NCBI RefSeq assembly: GCF_019396345.1
Contig: NZ_JAHKRM010000001.1
Location: 434,001 to 498,000 of the forward strand
Direction of reading: 5' to 3'
DNA from: Nonomuraea guangzhouensis
GTDB lineage: Bacteria > Actinomycetota > Actinomycetes > Streptosporangiales > Streptosporangiaceae
DNA: 64,000 nucleotides
Position numbers and translations under genes: made by a program. The notes below the pieces were generated by a model. That model made no database searches and was not told the origin of the DNA. It saw nothing but the letters and a program-made list of their open reading frames with translations. Below, in pieces: positions 52,310 to 60,214 of this stretch. Position 1 is the first letter of the stretch; every line of letters begins with the position of its first letter.

Positions 52310-53089
52310 ATGGGATCGTTGGCGGCGGATCTGGCCGACTTCAAGGTTGCGCACCTCTATCGGGAAAGGCGCGTCGTCAGGGTTTGCGGCGTGGACGACC
52401 TGCGGGCGGAGGCTCTGGAGGCCGTGCCGGACGGCACAGCGTCAGTGACCTACCAATCCCTCCATGGCGACCCTGTTACGGCACCGGACGAGATTTTCCG
52501 GCTGCTCGACACCCTTCTTGAAAAGCGACTGCCGGAGGCGTTCACGCCGCTGGCAGAGCGCGAGCATTGGGAGGACGACGACGAAGAAGCCGGGCCCTTG
52601 CCGGCCGGGCCCGGACCCTACGGTTCGGGTGTGCGGGCCCTGGGGTCCGCCGGCGAGCGGATAACCCTGAGCTACAACGGAGATCTTGCCGTCCCCGAAG
52701 CCACCGGGTTCGGGGACGAAGACGATCAGCCTGACGACGATGCCCCGCATCGTCGAGAATCCTGGCAGGAAGTGACCGGCGCCCCCGACCTCCTGCGGGC
52801 CTGGCTGATCGGTCGGATGCGCTGGTCGATGAACGACGGCGACTACAGCGAGTATCCGCAGACCGAGCAGGAGCGAATCCAGCTTGCCGAGACACAGGCC
52901 GGCCGAGCGGAGCTGGCCGACCGGTTCCTCACCGTGTTCCCGCCGGAACGAAGTCGCTATTTCGCCGGTGCGCATGCCGGTTGGGACCGTTGGTCCGAGG
53001 ACTACCTGTCCCGCGACGAGGTGATCGCATTCGCCTCCGAAGACCACGTGGCGGTTCTCTGGATCGCCCTGTACCGCTATTACGGGTGA
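52310..53089 (+). CDS. Hypothetical protein with an acidic middle
   Basis: 259 residues from ATG 52310 (GTG 52307 is adjacent). N-terminal half: DFKVAHLYRERRVVRVCGVD, LHGDPVTAPDEIFRLLDTLL; the middle is very acidic (EHWEDDDEEAGPLPAG, DEDDQPDDDAPHR); the C-terminal half is helical with many aromatic residues (MRWSMNDGDYSEYPQTEQE, YFAGAHAGWDRWSEDYLSRD). No domain recognised. Ribosome site is weak. Convergent with the following helix-turn-helix gene. Confidence 0.6.
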   Translation: MGSLAADLADFKVAHLYRERRVVRVCGVDDLRAEALEAVPDGTASVTYQSLHGDPVTAPDEIFRLLDTLLEKRLPEAFTPLAEREHWEDDDEEAGPLPAGPGPYGSGVRALGSAGERITLSYNGDLAVPEATGFGDEDDQPDDDAPHRRESWQEVTGAPDLLRAWLIGRMRWSMNDGDYSEYPQTEQERIQLAETQAGRAELADRFLTVFPPERSRYFAGAHAGWDRWSEDYLSRDEVIAFASEDHVAVLWIALYRYYG

Positions 53090-53094
53090 ACGGA

Positions 53095-53787
53095 TCACCC
53101 AACGGCAGAGTCGAAGCCGGACGGGCCGAGTTTTCTCTCCAAGATCCTGACGATCTTGCGGGATTCGTCGTCCGGGCCCGGTACGTAGTACGGCTTCCCG
53201 TCGCGGCCGAAAGTGATCGCCGACGGGCCGCCCTCCCAGGTGCCCAGAACGTGGGAGGCCGAGTCGAAGGTCTCGAAGGGCTCCAGGTCCATCGCGCGGG
53301 CATAGTCGACCGCGCCGAACACGAGATGCTGAGCCAACTCGATCGGCGCCTCCTGCCAGCCCAGGTAGTCACTGAAGAAGTATTCGCGGAACCGGCTGAG
53401 CTGCCGGTCGTCGATGACATCCGGGCCGATCAGGTCCTTGACGCCGGTGCAGTAGACGTCCGCCAGGTAGCCGCAGACCGTCATCCGGTCCCAGGTGTGG
53501 CGCCGGGCCACCAGCACGGACACCCTGCCGTCCAGCCCTTCGGCCGACGGCTTCTCGTCGGCCCAGCCGCGGGCGGGGTCGACGGTGAGGCCGGTGCTCC
53601 AGCCGACGTTGATCCAGCAGCCGGCCACCTCGGGCTCCCCCGCCGCCGCGCTGCCCTCGGCCGCCACCGCGCGTACGAGCGGGGCCACCACCGACGGCGA
53701 CACGCCCAGCGTGCGGGCGATCTCCTTCGGAGACCTGCCTTCGGCTCGCAGCTCGCGTACCCGGTTCTTCAGTTCCGCACTGTTCAC
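53095..53787 (-). CDS. Helix-turn-helix protein with a C-terminal conserved domain
   Basis: 230 residues. The N-terminus is a compact HTH: LKNRVRELRAEGRSPKEIAR then TLGVSPSVVAPLVRAV. The rest (~45-230) is an alpha/beta domain with CWINVGWSTGLTVD, VCGYLADVYCTGVKDLIGPD and FGAVDYARAMDLEPFETFDS, seen in actinomycete proteins of unknown function. The pattern suggests a regulator or a sensor of something bound in the C-terminal domain, but that is inference. Single gene. Confidence 0.7.
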   Translation of the reverse strand: MNSAELKNRVRELRAEGRSPKEIARTLGVSPSVVAPLVRAVAAEGSAAAGEPEVAGCWINVGWSTGLTVDPARGWADEKPSAEGLDGRVSVLVARRHTWDRMTVCGYLADVYCTGVKDLIGPDVIDDRQLSRFREYFFSDYLGWQEAPIELAQHLVFGAVDYARAMDLEPFETFDSASHVLGTWEGGPSAITFGRDGKPYYVPGPDDESRKIVRILERKLGPSGFDSAVG

Positions 53788-53880
53788 GGACGAAGCCTAG
53801 CGACTCCCGACGCCCGGACGGCCGCACGCCGCCGAAGCGGAGATGGCAGGCTGATCCCAAGAGTAGAACGGGAGAAACCC

Positions 53881-54915
53881 ATGCTGCCCTGGTACGACGA
53901 GCTCGTCGGCCGCCTCGACCACAACGTCATCGACAGTGAGCTGCTGCGCGGCAACCCCCTCGGGGATCCGCACGAGCGGCCCCTGTACGTGTACGTCCCT
54001 CCGGGGTACGACGACCACCCCGACCGGCGCTACCCGTCCATCTATGTGCTGCAGGGCTACACCGGGCATGTCGCCATGTGGTTCAACCGGACGCCGTTCC
54101 GCCGGACGTACCCGGAGCTGACGGACGGCGTGTTCGCGGCCGGTGACGTGCCGCCCGCGATCATCGTGTACGTCGACGCGTGGACCTCGCTCGCGGGCAG
54201 TCAATACCTCGACTCGCCCGCGACCGGCCGCTACCACTCCTACCTGTGCGACGAGGTCGTACCGTGGGTGGACGCCCACTACCGCACGCTGGCCGGCCGC
54301 GACCACCGCGCGGTCACCGGCAAGTCCAGCGGGGGCGGCGGGGCGATGGTCACCGCCATGCTGCGGCCGGACGTGTTCGGCGCGCTGGCCACCCATGCGG
54401 GCGACTCGCTGTTCGACGTCAGCGTCCGGCCCATGCTGCCGCAGGTCGTGCGGCAGTTGCGTGACATGTACGGCGGTTCGTACGACAAGTTCCTGGCCGA
54501 CTTCCGCAGCAGGATCGCCGGGACCAGGGAAGGCGACCTCGATCTGCTGGAGATCTACGCCTACGCGGCGGCGTACTCGGCCGACGAGGACGGCACGGTC
54601 CGTCTGCCGTTCGACGACACGGGCGCCGTCATACCCGAGGTGTGGGAGCGCTGGCTGGCCCGTGACCCGGTGGTGATGGCGGCGCGGCCCGAGTACGCCG
54701 CGGCGTTGCGGTCGATGCGGGCGATCTGGGTCGACGCGGGCACCAAGGACGAGTACTACCTGGACTTCGGCGCCACGGCGTTCCGGCGGGCGCTGGAGGC
54801 GGCCGGGGTGCCGGACGAGCGGATCTACTTCGAGCTGTTCGACGCCGGGCACGGCGCCATCGAGTATCGCTATCCGCTCGCCCTGGCCTGGCTGAGCCGC
54901 CGCCTCTCGCCTTAA
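53881..54915 (+). CDS. Putative esterase (PF00756-type alpha/beta hydrolase)
   Basis: 344 residues from ATG 53881 (GGGAGAAA upstream). Features: RPLYVYVPPGYDDHPDRRYP, SIYVLQGYTGHVAMWFNRTP, nucleophile elbow VTGKSSGGGGAM, acid near WVDAGTKDEYYLD and His in DAGHGAIEYRYP. It lacks an export signal. The family includes S-formylglutathione hydrolases, enterochelin esterases and mycolyltransferases; substrate cannot be told here. Followed by an SRPBCC gene 79 bases downstream on the same strand. Confidence 0.85.
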   Translation: MLPWYDELVGRLDHNVIDSELLRGNPLGDPHERPLYVYVPPGYDDHPDRRYPSIYVLQGYTGHVAMWFNRTPFRRTYPELTDGVFAAGDVPPAIIVYVDAWTSLAGSQYLDSPATGRYHSYLCDEVVPWVDAHYRTLAGRDHRAVTGKSSGGGGAMVTAMLRPDVFGALATHAGDSLFDVSVRPMLPQVVRQLRDMYGGSYDKFLADFRSRIAGTREGDLDLLEIYAYAAAYSADEDGTVRLPFDDTGAVIPEVWERWLARDPVVMAARPEYAAALRSMRAIWVDAGTKDEYYLDFGATAFRRALEAAGVPDERIYFELFDAGHGAIEYRYPLALAWLSRRLSP

Positions 54916-54994
54916 GACCGCCTGAAGGAGATCGTAAGCACCGACCGGCATCGTGGTTCTCGTCGGAAGAAGCAGCGCGCAGAAGGGCACCGCG

Positions 54995-55456
54995 ATGAGT
55001 CGGACCGCCGAGATCGAGATCACCCGGATGTACGACGCCTCCCGCGAGCAGGTGTACGCCGCCTGGACCCGGCCCGAAGGGTTCTCCCAATGGTTCGGGC
55101 CGCGGATCTTCGAGACGCCCGCCGAGCGGATCGCCATGGATCTGCGGCCGGGCGGGGTCTGGCGGGCCACCATGGTCGGAGCCGACGGCTTCGAAGCCAC
55201 GCTCGACGGGGTCTACCGGGAGGTGGCGGGACCCGGGCGGCTCGTCTTCACCACCGGCGACCCCGACGACCCGGGCGACGGGCCCGCGTCGGTGGTGACG
55301 CTGACGCTGGTCGATCTGGGGGGAAAGACCGAGATGCGGTTCCACCAGTTCGGCGTGAACACCGACCAGGAGCACGCCGAGCAGTCCAAGGCCGGCTGGA
55401 CCGAGTTCTTCGACCGCCTGGCCGAGCACCTCACCCAGAGGGCGAGCCATCGGTAA
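54995..55456 (+). CDS. SRPBCC (AHSA1-like) domain protein
   Basis: 153 residues, one complete AHSA1 fold: EITRMYDASREQVYAAWTRP, EGFSQWFGP, DLRPGGVWRATMVGADG, GVYREVAGPGRLVFTTGD, then TEMRFHQFGV and AGWTEFFDRLAEHL at the C-terminus. These proteins bind hydrophobic ligands or act as cochaperone-like partners. No fused regulator. Convergent with the AfsR-like gene, with seven bases between the stops. Confidence 0.9.
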   Translation: MSRTAEIEITRMYDASREQVYAAWTRPEGFSQWFGPRIFETPAERIAMDLRPGGVWRATMVGADGFEATLDGVYREVAGPGRLVFTTGDPDDPGDGPASVVTLTLVDLGGKTEMRFHQFGVNTDQEHAEQSKAGWTEFFDRLAEHLTQRASHR

Positions 55457-55463
55457 GCGCTGG

Positions 55464-58400
55464 TCAGGCCAGGTCGGCCGCGTCGTCGAGCTTCAGTCTG
55501 CCGCCCCGCTCGTACGCGGCACCGAACGTCGCCTCGCCCAGCGCTTCCATGGCGACCCCGGTGACCCGCTCGACCTCGGCCAGCTCCGACGGAGCGGCAG
55601 GCGTCTGGTTGTGCTCGCGGACACCCGCCGCCAGCCCCAGCAGCAGAGCCGCCCGCTCGTGGTCACCCCTGGCCGCCGCGGCGGAGGCCAAGCCCTCCAC
55701 GGCCCACGTCGCCGTGCGCGGGTCGCCGATGCGCTGCGCGGCCGTCAGGGCCTCCAGGTGCAGGTCCCTCGCGGTCGCGGCGTCACCGCGCAGCTCGATC
55801 AGGTAGCCGAGCTCGGCGAGCACGTCAGGCAGGTGCACGGCCGGCTCGACGCCGGGGCCCCGGGGGATCCCGTCGAGCAGGTGGTTCAGGTGCTGCTCCG
55901 CCAGGTCGAGGTGGCCGCCACGGCGCTCGGCGTAGGCGAGCCCCATCTCGGACATGATCGAGATCTCCCGATGGCCCTGCCCTGAGGCGATGTGCAGGGC
56001 CCGCCCGCACAGCTCCATGGCCCGCTCGAACTCCCCTGCCCCGAGCGCCATCCAGCCCAGCCAGGCGGTGCGCCCGGCCACCTCCGGCCAGAGCCCGAGG
56101 TCCTCCGCCATCCGCAGCCCGTCCGCGAACAGCCGTCTGGCCCGCTCCCTGTCGCCCCCCATCTCGGCCAGCCCGCCGAGCCACTCCGTGGCCTGGAGCA
56201 CTCCCCACCGGTCGCCGAGCTGCCGGAACAGCCGCGCGCTCTCCTCGCCATCGCGTTCCAGCGCCACGAAGTCCCGTTGCGTGAAGGCGTCCCGCGCCCG
56301 CCGGCTCAACGCCGCCGCGATCCCCCACCGGTCGCCCATGGCCCTGAACGTGGCCAGCGCGCTCGCCACCAGCTCCTGCCCGGTCAGCATGTCGGGCACC
56401 ACCCACCCGATGAACCACTCGGCTCTGGCCCGCCCACCCGGGTCCTCGATCCGATCGAGAGCGGACCGCCAGTCGACGTCCTCACCCAGCTTGAGAGCGA
56501 ACCCCGCCCGCCACGCCCCCGCCCTTGCCCGAGCAGCCACCAGAACGCCGTCCTCGACAGCCGTGCCGTCATCGATGGCCAGTGCCGACTCCAGCGACCG
56601 CCGCCCCTCGGCCAGCCGGCCGCGCAGCACCCAGTACCAGGCCAGCGCGTTCACCAGCGCCAGCGCACCGGCCGCGTCGCCCGCCCCGGTCGCCGTGTCG
56701 AGCGCCGCCCGCATGTTCGCGGCCTCCGTGTCCAGCCGCAGCAGCCACTCCCGCTGGGAGTGTCCATACAGGAACGGCTCAGCCTGTACGGCCAGCGCCG
56801 TGTAGTAGGCCGAGTGCGTCTGCCGTACCCGATCCAGCTCGCCCGCCTCCGACAACCGCTCCAGGCAGTACTCCGCCACCGACTCCAGCAGCCGGTACCG
56901 CATGCCCTCCGTACCGTCGGCCACGACCACCAGGGAGCGGTCGACCAGCCGCGCGAGCAGGTCGAGCACGTCGAGCCCGTCCTCCGCGCAGGTCTCCTCG
57001 GCGGCCTCCAGCGTGCAGCCGTCGGCGTGGACGGCCAGGCGACGCAGGACGGCGCGTTCTGGCTCGGTCAGCAGTTGCCAGCTCCAGTCGATCACCGCCA
57101 TCAGCGTCTGCTGGCGCGGCGGCGCGCCGCGCTGCCCGGAGGCGAGCAGCCGGAACCGGTCGTCGAGCCGGGCCACCACCCCTTGCACGCCGAGCGCGCG
57201 CACCCGGGTCGCCGCCAGCTCCAGGGCCAGCGGGATCCCGTCGAGCCGCCGGCAGAGCTGCGCGACCGCCTCCGCGTTGCCCGCGTCGAGGGTGAAGCCG
57301 GGCGCCGAGGCGGCGGCCCGTGCCACGAACAGGCGGACCGCGTCGGCCCGGGCCACCTCGCCGGGCTCGGTACTAGCGGGCACGTCCAGCGGCGGCACGC
57401 TCCACAGCACCTCGCCGGCCACCGCCAGCGGTTCCCTGCTGGTGGCCAGCACGCGCAGCCCGGGAGCGGCCCGCAGCAGCCGGCCGGCCAGCTCGGCGAC
57501 CTGCTCGATCACGTGCTCGCAGTTGTCGAGGACGAGCAGGAGCTGCCGGGAGCGCAGCGCCCCGGCCAGCCGTTCGGCGAGCGGCGTCCCGTCCGAGTCC
57601 TCGCGGATGTCGAGCGCCGCCGCCACGGTCTCCGCCACCACCCGCCCATGTGAGCGGGTCGCCCGGTCGAGGGGGGCCAGCTCGACCAGCCAGGCGCCGT
57701 CGGCGTACGCGTCGGTGAGCCGGGTGGCGGTCTCCAAGGCCAGCCGCGTCTTGCCGACGCCGCCGCTGCCGGTCAGGGTGACGAGCCTGCTGTGCTCCAG
57801 GAGCGTACGGACCTCGGCCAGCGCGCCGTCGCGCCCGATCAGGTCACTGAGCGAGGCGGGCAGGTTCGTGGCGGGGCGGGCGGCGGGGCCGCTCAGGGCC
57901 GGGTCCTGGCCGAGGATCGCCTGGTGCAGGGCGGCCAGTTCGGGCGCGGGATCGAGGCCGAGTTCGTCGGCCAGCCGCTCGCGCAGGTCGGCGTAGCTCG
58001 CGAGCGCCTCGCTCTGCCGTCCCGCGCGGTAGAGCGCTCGCATGTGTACGGCCCGCAGCCGCTCCCTGAGCGGGTGCCGGCCCACCAGGTCGCCGAGCTC
58101 GCCCACGAGCAGGCCGTGCTCGCCCAGCTCCAGGCGCGCCTCGGCGTGCTGTTCGAGGGCGGAGAGCCGCTGCTCCTCCAGCCGGAGGATCGCGGACCTG
58201 GTGTACTCCTCGTCGGCGAAGTCGGCGAACGCCGGGCCGCGCCACAGCGCGAGCGCGTCGGACAGGAGCTCCGCCCTGGTCCGCGGGCTCTCGGCCGTCT
58301 CGGCCCGGGCCAGCAGCTCGGCGAACCGCGCGGCGTCGACCGTACCCTCCGCGGCCTTGAGCAGGTAGCCGGGCGCGCGTGAGATGACCAGGTTCTTGCC

Positions 58401-58640
58401 GCCCGGCTCGGCGTCCTCCAGCGCACGCCGGAGCTGCGAGACCCGCACCTGGAGCGCGCCCGCGGAGTTGGCCGGCGGCTCACCGGCCCACAGGTCGTCC
58501 ACGAGCCGGTCGGACGACACCGGCCGCCCCTCGTCCACCAGCAGATCGGCGAGCAGCGCGCGGACCTTCAAGCCGGGGATCGTGACGGGCTCCCCCTGGT
58601 CGGTCCATACGGCCAGCGGCCCGAGCACCCCAAAGCGCAT
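55464..58640 (-). CDS. AfsR-like SARP regulator with NB-ARC ATPase and TPR domains
   Basis: 1058 residues from ATG 58640 (MRFGVLGPLAVW); a GTG three codons earlier is less likely. Order: OmpR-type DNA-binding domain (~1-95), bacterial transcriptional activation domain (~100-245), NB-ARC ATPase with P-loop VTLTGSGGVGKTRLALE (~300) and LLLVLDNCEHVIEQV (~380), and a long C-terminal TPR region. SARP proteins switch on biosynthetic clusters. It is divergent from the Cys-rich peptide gene, and an 18-bp motif shared with the second SARP gene lies just before its start. Confidence 0.92.
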   Translation of the reverse strand: MRFGVLGPLAVWTDQGEPVTIPGLKVRALLADLLVDEGRPVSSDRLVDDLWAGEPPANSAGALQVRVSQLRRALEDAEPGGKNLVISRAPGYLLKAAEGTVDAARFAELLARAETAESPRTRAELLSDALALWRGPAFADFADEEYTRSAILRLEEQRLSALEQHAEARLELGEHGLLVGELGDLVGRHPLRERLRAVHMRALYRAGRQSEALASYADLRERLADELGLDPAPELAALHQAILGQDPALSGPAARPATNLPASLSDLIGRDGALAEVRTLLEHSRLVTLTGSGGVGKTRLALETATRLTDAYADGAWLVELAPLDRATRSHGRVVAETVAAALDIREDSDGTPLAERLAGALRSRQLLLVLDNCEHVIEQVAELAGRLLRAAPGLRVLATSREPLAVAGEVLWSVPPLDVPASTEPGEVARADAVRLFVARAAASAPGFTLDAGNAEAVAQLCRRLDGIPLALELAATRVRALGVQGVVARLDDRFRLLASGQRGAPPRQQTLMAVIDWSWQLLTEPERAVLRRLAVHADGCTLEAAEETCAEDGLDVLDLLARLVDRSLVVVADGTEGMRYRLLESVAEYCLERLSEAGELDRVRQTHSAYYTALAVQAEPFLYGHSQREWLLRLDTEAANMRAALDTATGAGDAAGALALVNALAWYWVLRGRLAEGRRSLESALAIDDGTAVEDGVLVAARARAGAWRAGFALKLGEDVDWRSALDRIEDPGGRARAEWFIGWVVPDMLTGQELVASALATFRAMGDRWGIAAALSRRARDAFTQRDFVALERDGEESARLFRQLGDRWGVLQATEWLGGLAEMGGDRERARRLFADGLRMAEDLGLWPEVAGRTAWLGWMALGAGEFERAMELCGRALHIASGQGHREISIMSEMGLAYAERRGGHLDLAEQHLNHLLDGIPRGPGVEPAVHLPDVLAELGYLIELRGDAATARDLHLEALTAAQRIGDPRTATWAVEGLASAAAARGDHERAALLLGLAAGVREHNQTPAAPSELAEVERVTGVAMEALGEATFGAAYERGGRLKLDDAADLA

Positions 58641-58647
58641 AAAGGCC

Positions 58648-58665
58648 ACCTTAAGCGCGCGAGAA
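58648..58665. promoter_or_regulatory. Shared SARP-promoter motif, copy 1
   Basis: ACCTTAAGCGCGCGAGAA, identical but for one base to 63322-63339. Here it lies between the AfsR-like gene and the Cys-rich peptide gene, eight bases from the regulator start, so it may contain the regulator's -10 or an operator for either SARP. Confidence 0.6.
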
Positions 58666-58790
58666 AGGTGCTTCCAAGATCCGAGGTGACGCTCGGCGCC
58701 CGGGCTTCAATACCGCGACCACACCGGCGGCACACCCGGCAGTGCCAGAGTCGGGCAGGGAGAAGATCGCTCTCTGTCTCGGGAGAAACC

Positions 58791-59021
58791 ATGGTCCAAA
58801 CACTCCAGCGGTTCGCCGGACGACTCGCCGACACCACGGTGAACGCCCTGCTGCCGAAGGCGACCGCCAACGCGGCAGCCTGTGTCAACTGCCCGTCGGT
58901 CGCGAACCGGTGCAACTACTTCTGCTGTGGTACCACCGCCTCGCGCATCCACCTGTACAGCTGCTGCATGAACAGCAGCCTTCACTGCACCTGCCAAGTA
59001 GAGATCTACGACTACTGCTGA
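58791..59021 (+). CDS. 76-residue Cys-rich peptide precursor
   Basis: ATG 58791 follows GGGAGAAA. Residues 1-30 look like a leader: amphipathic VQTLQRFAGRLADTTVNALL then PKATANAAA, containing an A-x-A (ANA) that could be cut by the S26 peptidase encoded nearby. The last 46 residues contain ten Cys at 31, 34, 41, 45, 46, 58, 59, 66, 68 and 76 (e.g. CVNCPSVANRCNYFCC, YSCCMNSSLHCTC) and little else of catalytic type. It has no Sec-like hydrophobic core. Neighbours are MauE-like, MauD/TlpA-like and ABC genes. Inference: an exported, multiply disulfide-bonded peptide. No known family recognised. Confidence 0.75.
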   Translation: MVQTLQRFAGRLADTTVNALLPKATANAAACVNCPSVANRCNYFCCGTTASRIHLYSCCMNSSLHCTCQVEIYDYC

Positions 59022-59039
59022 TCCGCTCACTTCCCGACG

Positions 59040-59079
59040 GACCGGGCCGGCGGCGCGATGCTCGTCCGTCGGCCCGGTC
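59040..59079 (+). terminator. Hairpin between the peptide gene and the redox genes
   Basis: GACCGGGCCG pairs exactly with CGGCCCGGTC (10 bp, 20-base loop) in the 88-base gap. No T run follows. It could act as a partial terminator or RNA stabiliser giving more peptide than enzyme message, as is common in peptide clusters. Confidence 0.55.
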
Positions 59080-59109
59080 ACGTCAGCGTCCCGCGGATCA
59101 GGAGGGATC

Positions 59110-59637
59110 ATGCACTATCTCGCACTGCTGTCCCGCTGCTTGATCGCCGGCGTCCTGGTGCTGGCCGTGGTATCGAAGCTGCGCGGGCCGACGGACGTCG
59201 AGTCCGCCATCAGCGAGCTGCTGAAGGTCGCACGGCAACCGGTCGGCCGCCGGCTGGTCCGGCTCCTCATCGCCGCCGAACTGGGTGTGGCGGCCCTCGT
59301 GATCGCACCGGGTACGGCACCGGCCGGACTTGCCGCAGCCACCGTCCTCATGTGGGGCTTCGCCGCTTTCGTGGCGATGAGCGTACGTCAGCGCCGACGG
59401 ATCCCGTGCCCTTGTTTCGGACCGTCGCGGACCCCGCTGGGACCGGTGCACGTCGTGCGTAACGTCGCGCTGGGGGCGGTCGCGGCCGCGGGCGCGGCGG
59501 CCCTGGCGTACGCGCCCGCGACCGCGCTCCAGCCCGGAGGGGTCGTGGTGACGCTGATCGCGGCCGCGCTCGGAGTGTGTCTGGCCGCATTCTCCGACGA
59601 CGTACACGCACTGTTCTCCGATCCGACCCGGACCTGA
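59110..59637 (+). CDS. MauE/DoxX-like redox membrane protein
   Basis: 175 residues with GGAGG before the ATG. Four to five membrane helices (CLIAGVLVLAVVSKL, LLIAAELGVAALVIAPG, VLMWGFAAFVAMSV, LGAVAAAGAAALAYAP, VTLIAAALGVCLAAF) and a CPC motif in the loop RRIPCPCFGPSRTPLG. In methylamine utilisation MauE is a membrane partner of MauD needed for maturation of the disulfide-rich MauA subunit. Here it directly follows a Cys-rich peptide, which makes a thiol-transfer role likely. Confidence 0.82.
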   Translation: MHYLALLSRCLIAGVLVLAVVSKLRGPTDVESAISELLKVARQPVGRRLVRLLIAAELGVAALVIAPGTAPAGLAAATVLMWGFAAFVAMSVRQRRRIPCPCFGPSRTPLGPVHVVRNVALGAVAAAGAAALAYAPATALQPGGVVVTLIAAALGVCLAAFSDDVHALFSDPTRT

Positions 59638-59653
59638 TGAGAAAGGGGTTCTC

Positions 59654-60214
59654 GTGACCCTTCCTGAGGCCGTTCTGGCCGTGATTCTGCTGGCCAATCT
59701 GTTCCTGACCTTCGGCGTCGTCCGTCGGCTCCGCGACCACACCACGCGATTCGCCGCGTTGGAGAACCCGTTGGAGGGCGGCCTCGGCGTCGGCGACGCC
59801 GTGGCGGACTTTCACGCCGTCGCGACGGAGGGTTCCGCCGTCTCCGCCGCCGATCTGCACGACTCGGTCACCGTCGTGTCCTTCGTGGCCACCGGTTGCC
59901 ACAGCTGCGAGGAGCAACTGCCGACGATCCGCTCCAAGGCCGACGACGCGGTGGCGGGCGGCGCGCAGTCGATGATCGTCGTGGTGAACGTACGGGGCGA
60001 GCGCGAGGAGGCCGACCAGCTCATCGCTGCCGTGGAAGGTCCCGGCACCGTGGTCGAGGAACCGCTCGGCGGGTCGATGCAGACGGCGTTCGGCGTCAAG
60101 CGGTACCCGAGCTTCTTCCTCGTCGGACCGGACGGGACGGTCATGGCCACGCCCGGGGCCGCGGACGCGCTGCCGACCGTGGAACTGCGGAGAACCGCAG
60201 AGCTCCGTTCATGA
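59654..60214 (+). CDS. MauD/TlpA-like membrane-anchored thioredoxin
   Basis: 186 residues from GTG 59654 (GAAAGGGG upstream). One N-terminal helix (LPEAVLAVILLANLFLTFGV) anchors an external thioredoxin fold with active site VATGCHSCEEQLP and the cis-Pro loop GVKRYPSFFLVGPDG. Together with the MauE-like protein it forms a thiol-disulfide relay like MauE/MauD. Its stop overlaps the ABC gene start (ATGA). Role as oxidase or isomerase for the ten-Cys peptide is inferred from order. Confidence 0.85.
   Translation: MTLPEAVLAVILLANLFLTFGVVRRLRDHTTRFAALENPLEGGLGVGDAVADFHAVATEGSAVSAADLHDSVTVVSFVATGCHSCEEQLPTIRSKADDAVAGGAQSMIVVVNVRGEREEADQLIAAVEGPGTVVEEPLGGSMQTAFGVKRYPSFFLVGPDGTVMATPGAADALPTVELRRTAELRS

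Noticed and set aside
58791..59021. Methylamine dehydrogenase light chain (MauA) or lanthipeptide precursor
   Set aside because: No heavy chain, MauG or TTQ-related gene and no lanthionine synthetase in the window; the Cys spacing does not match MauA as I know it.
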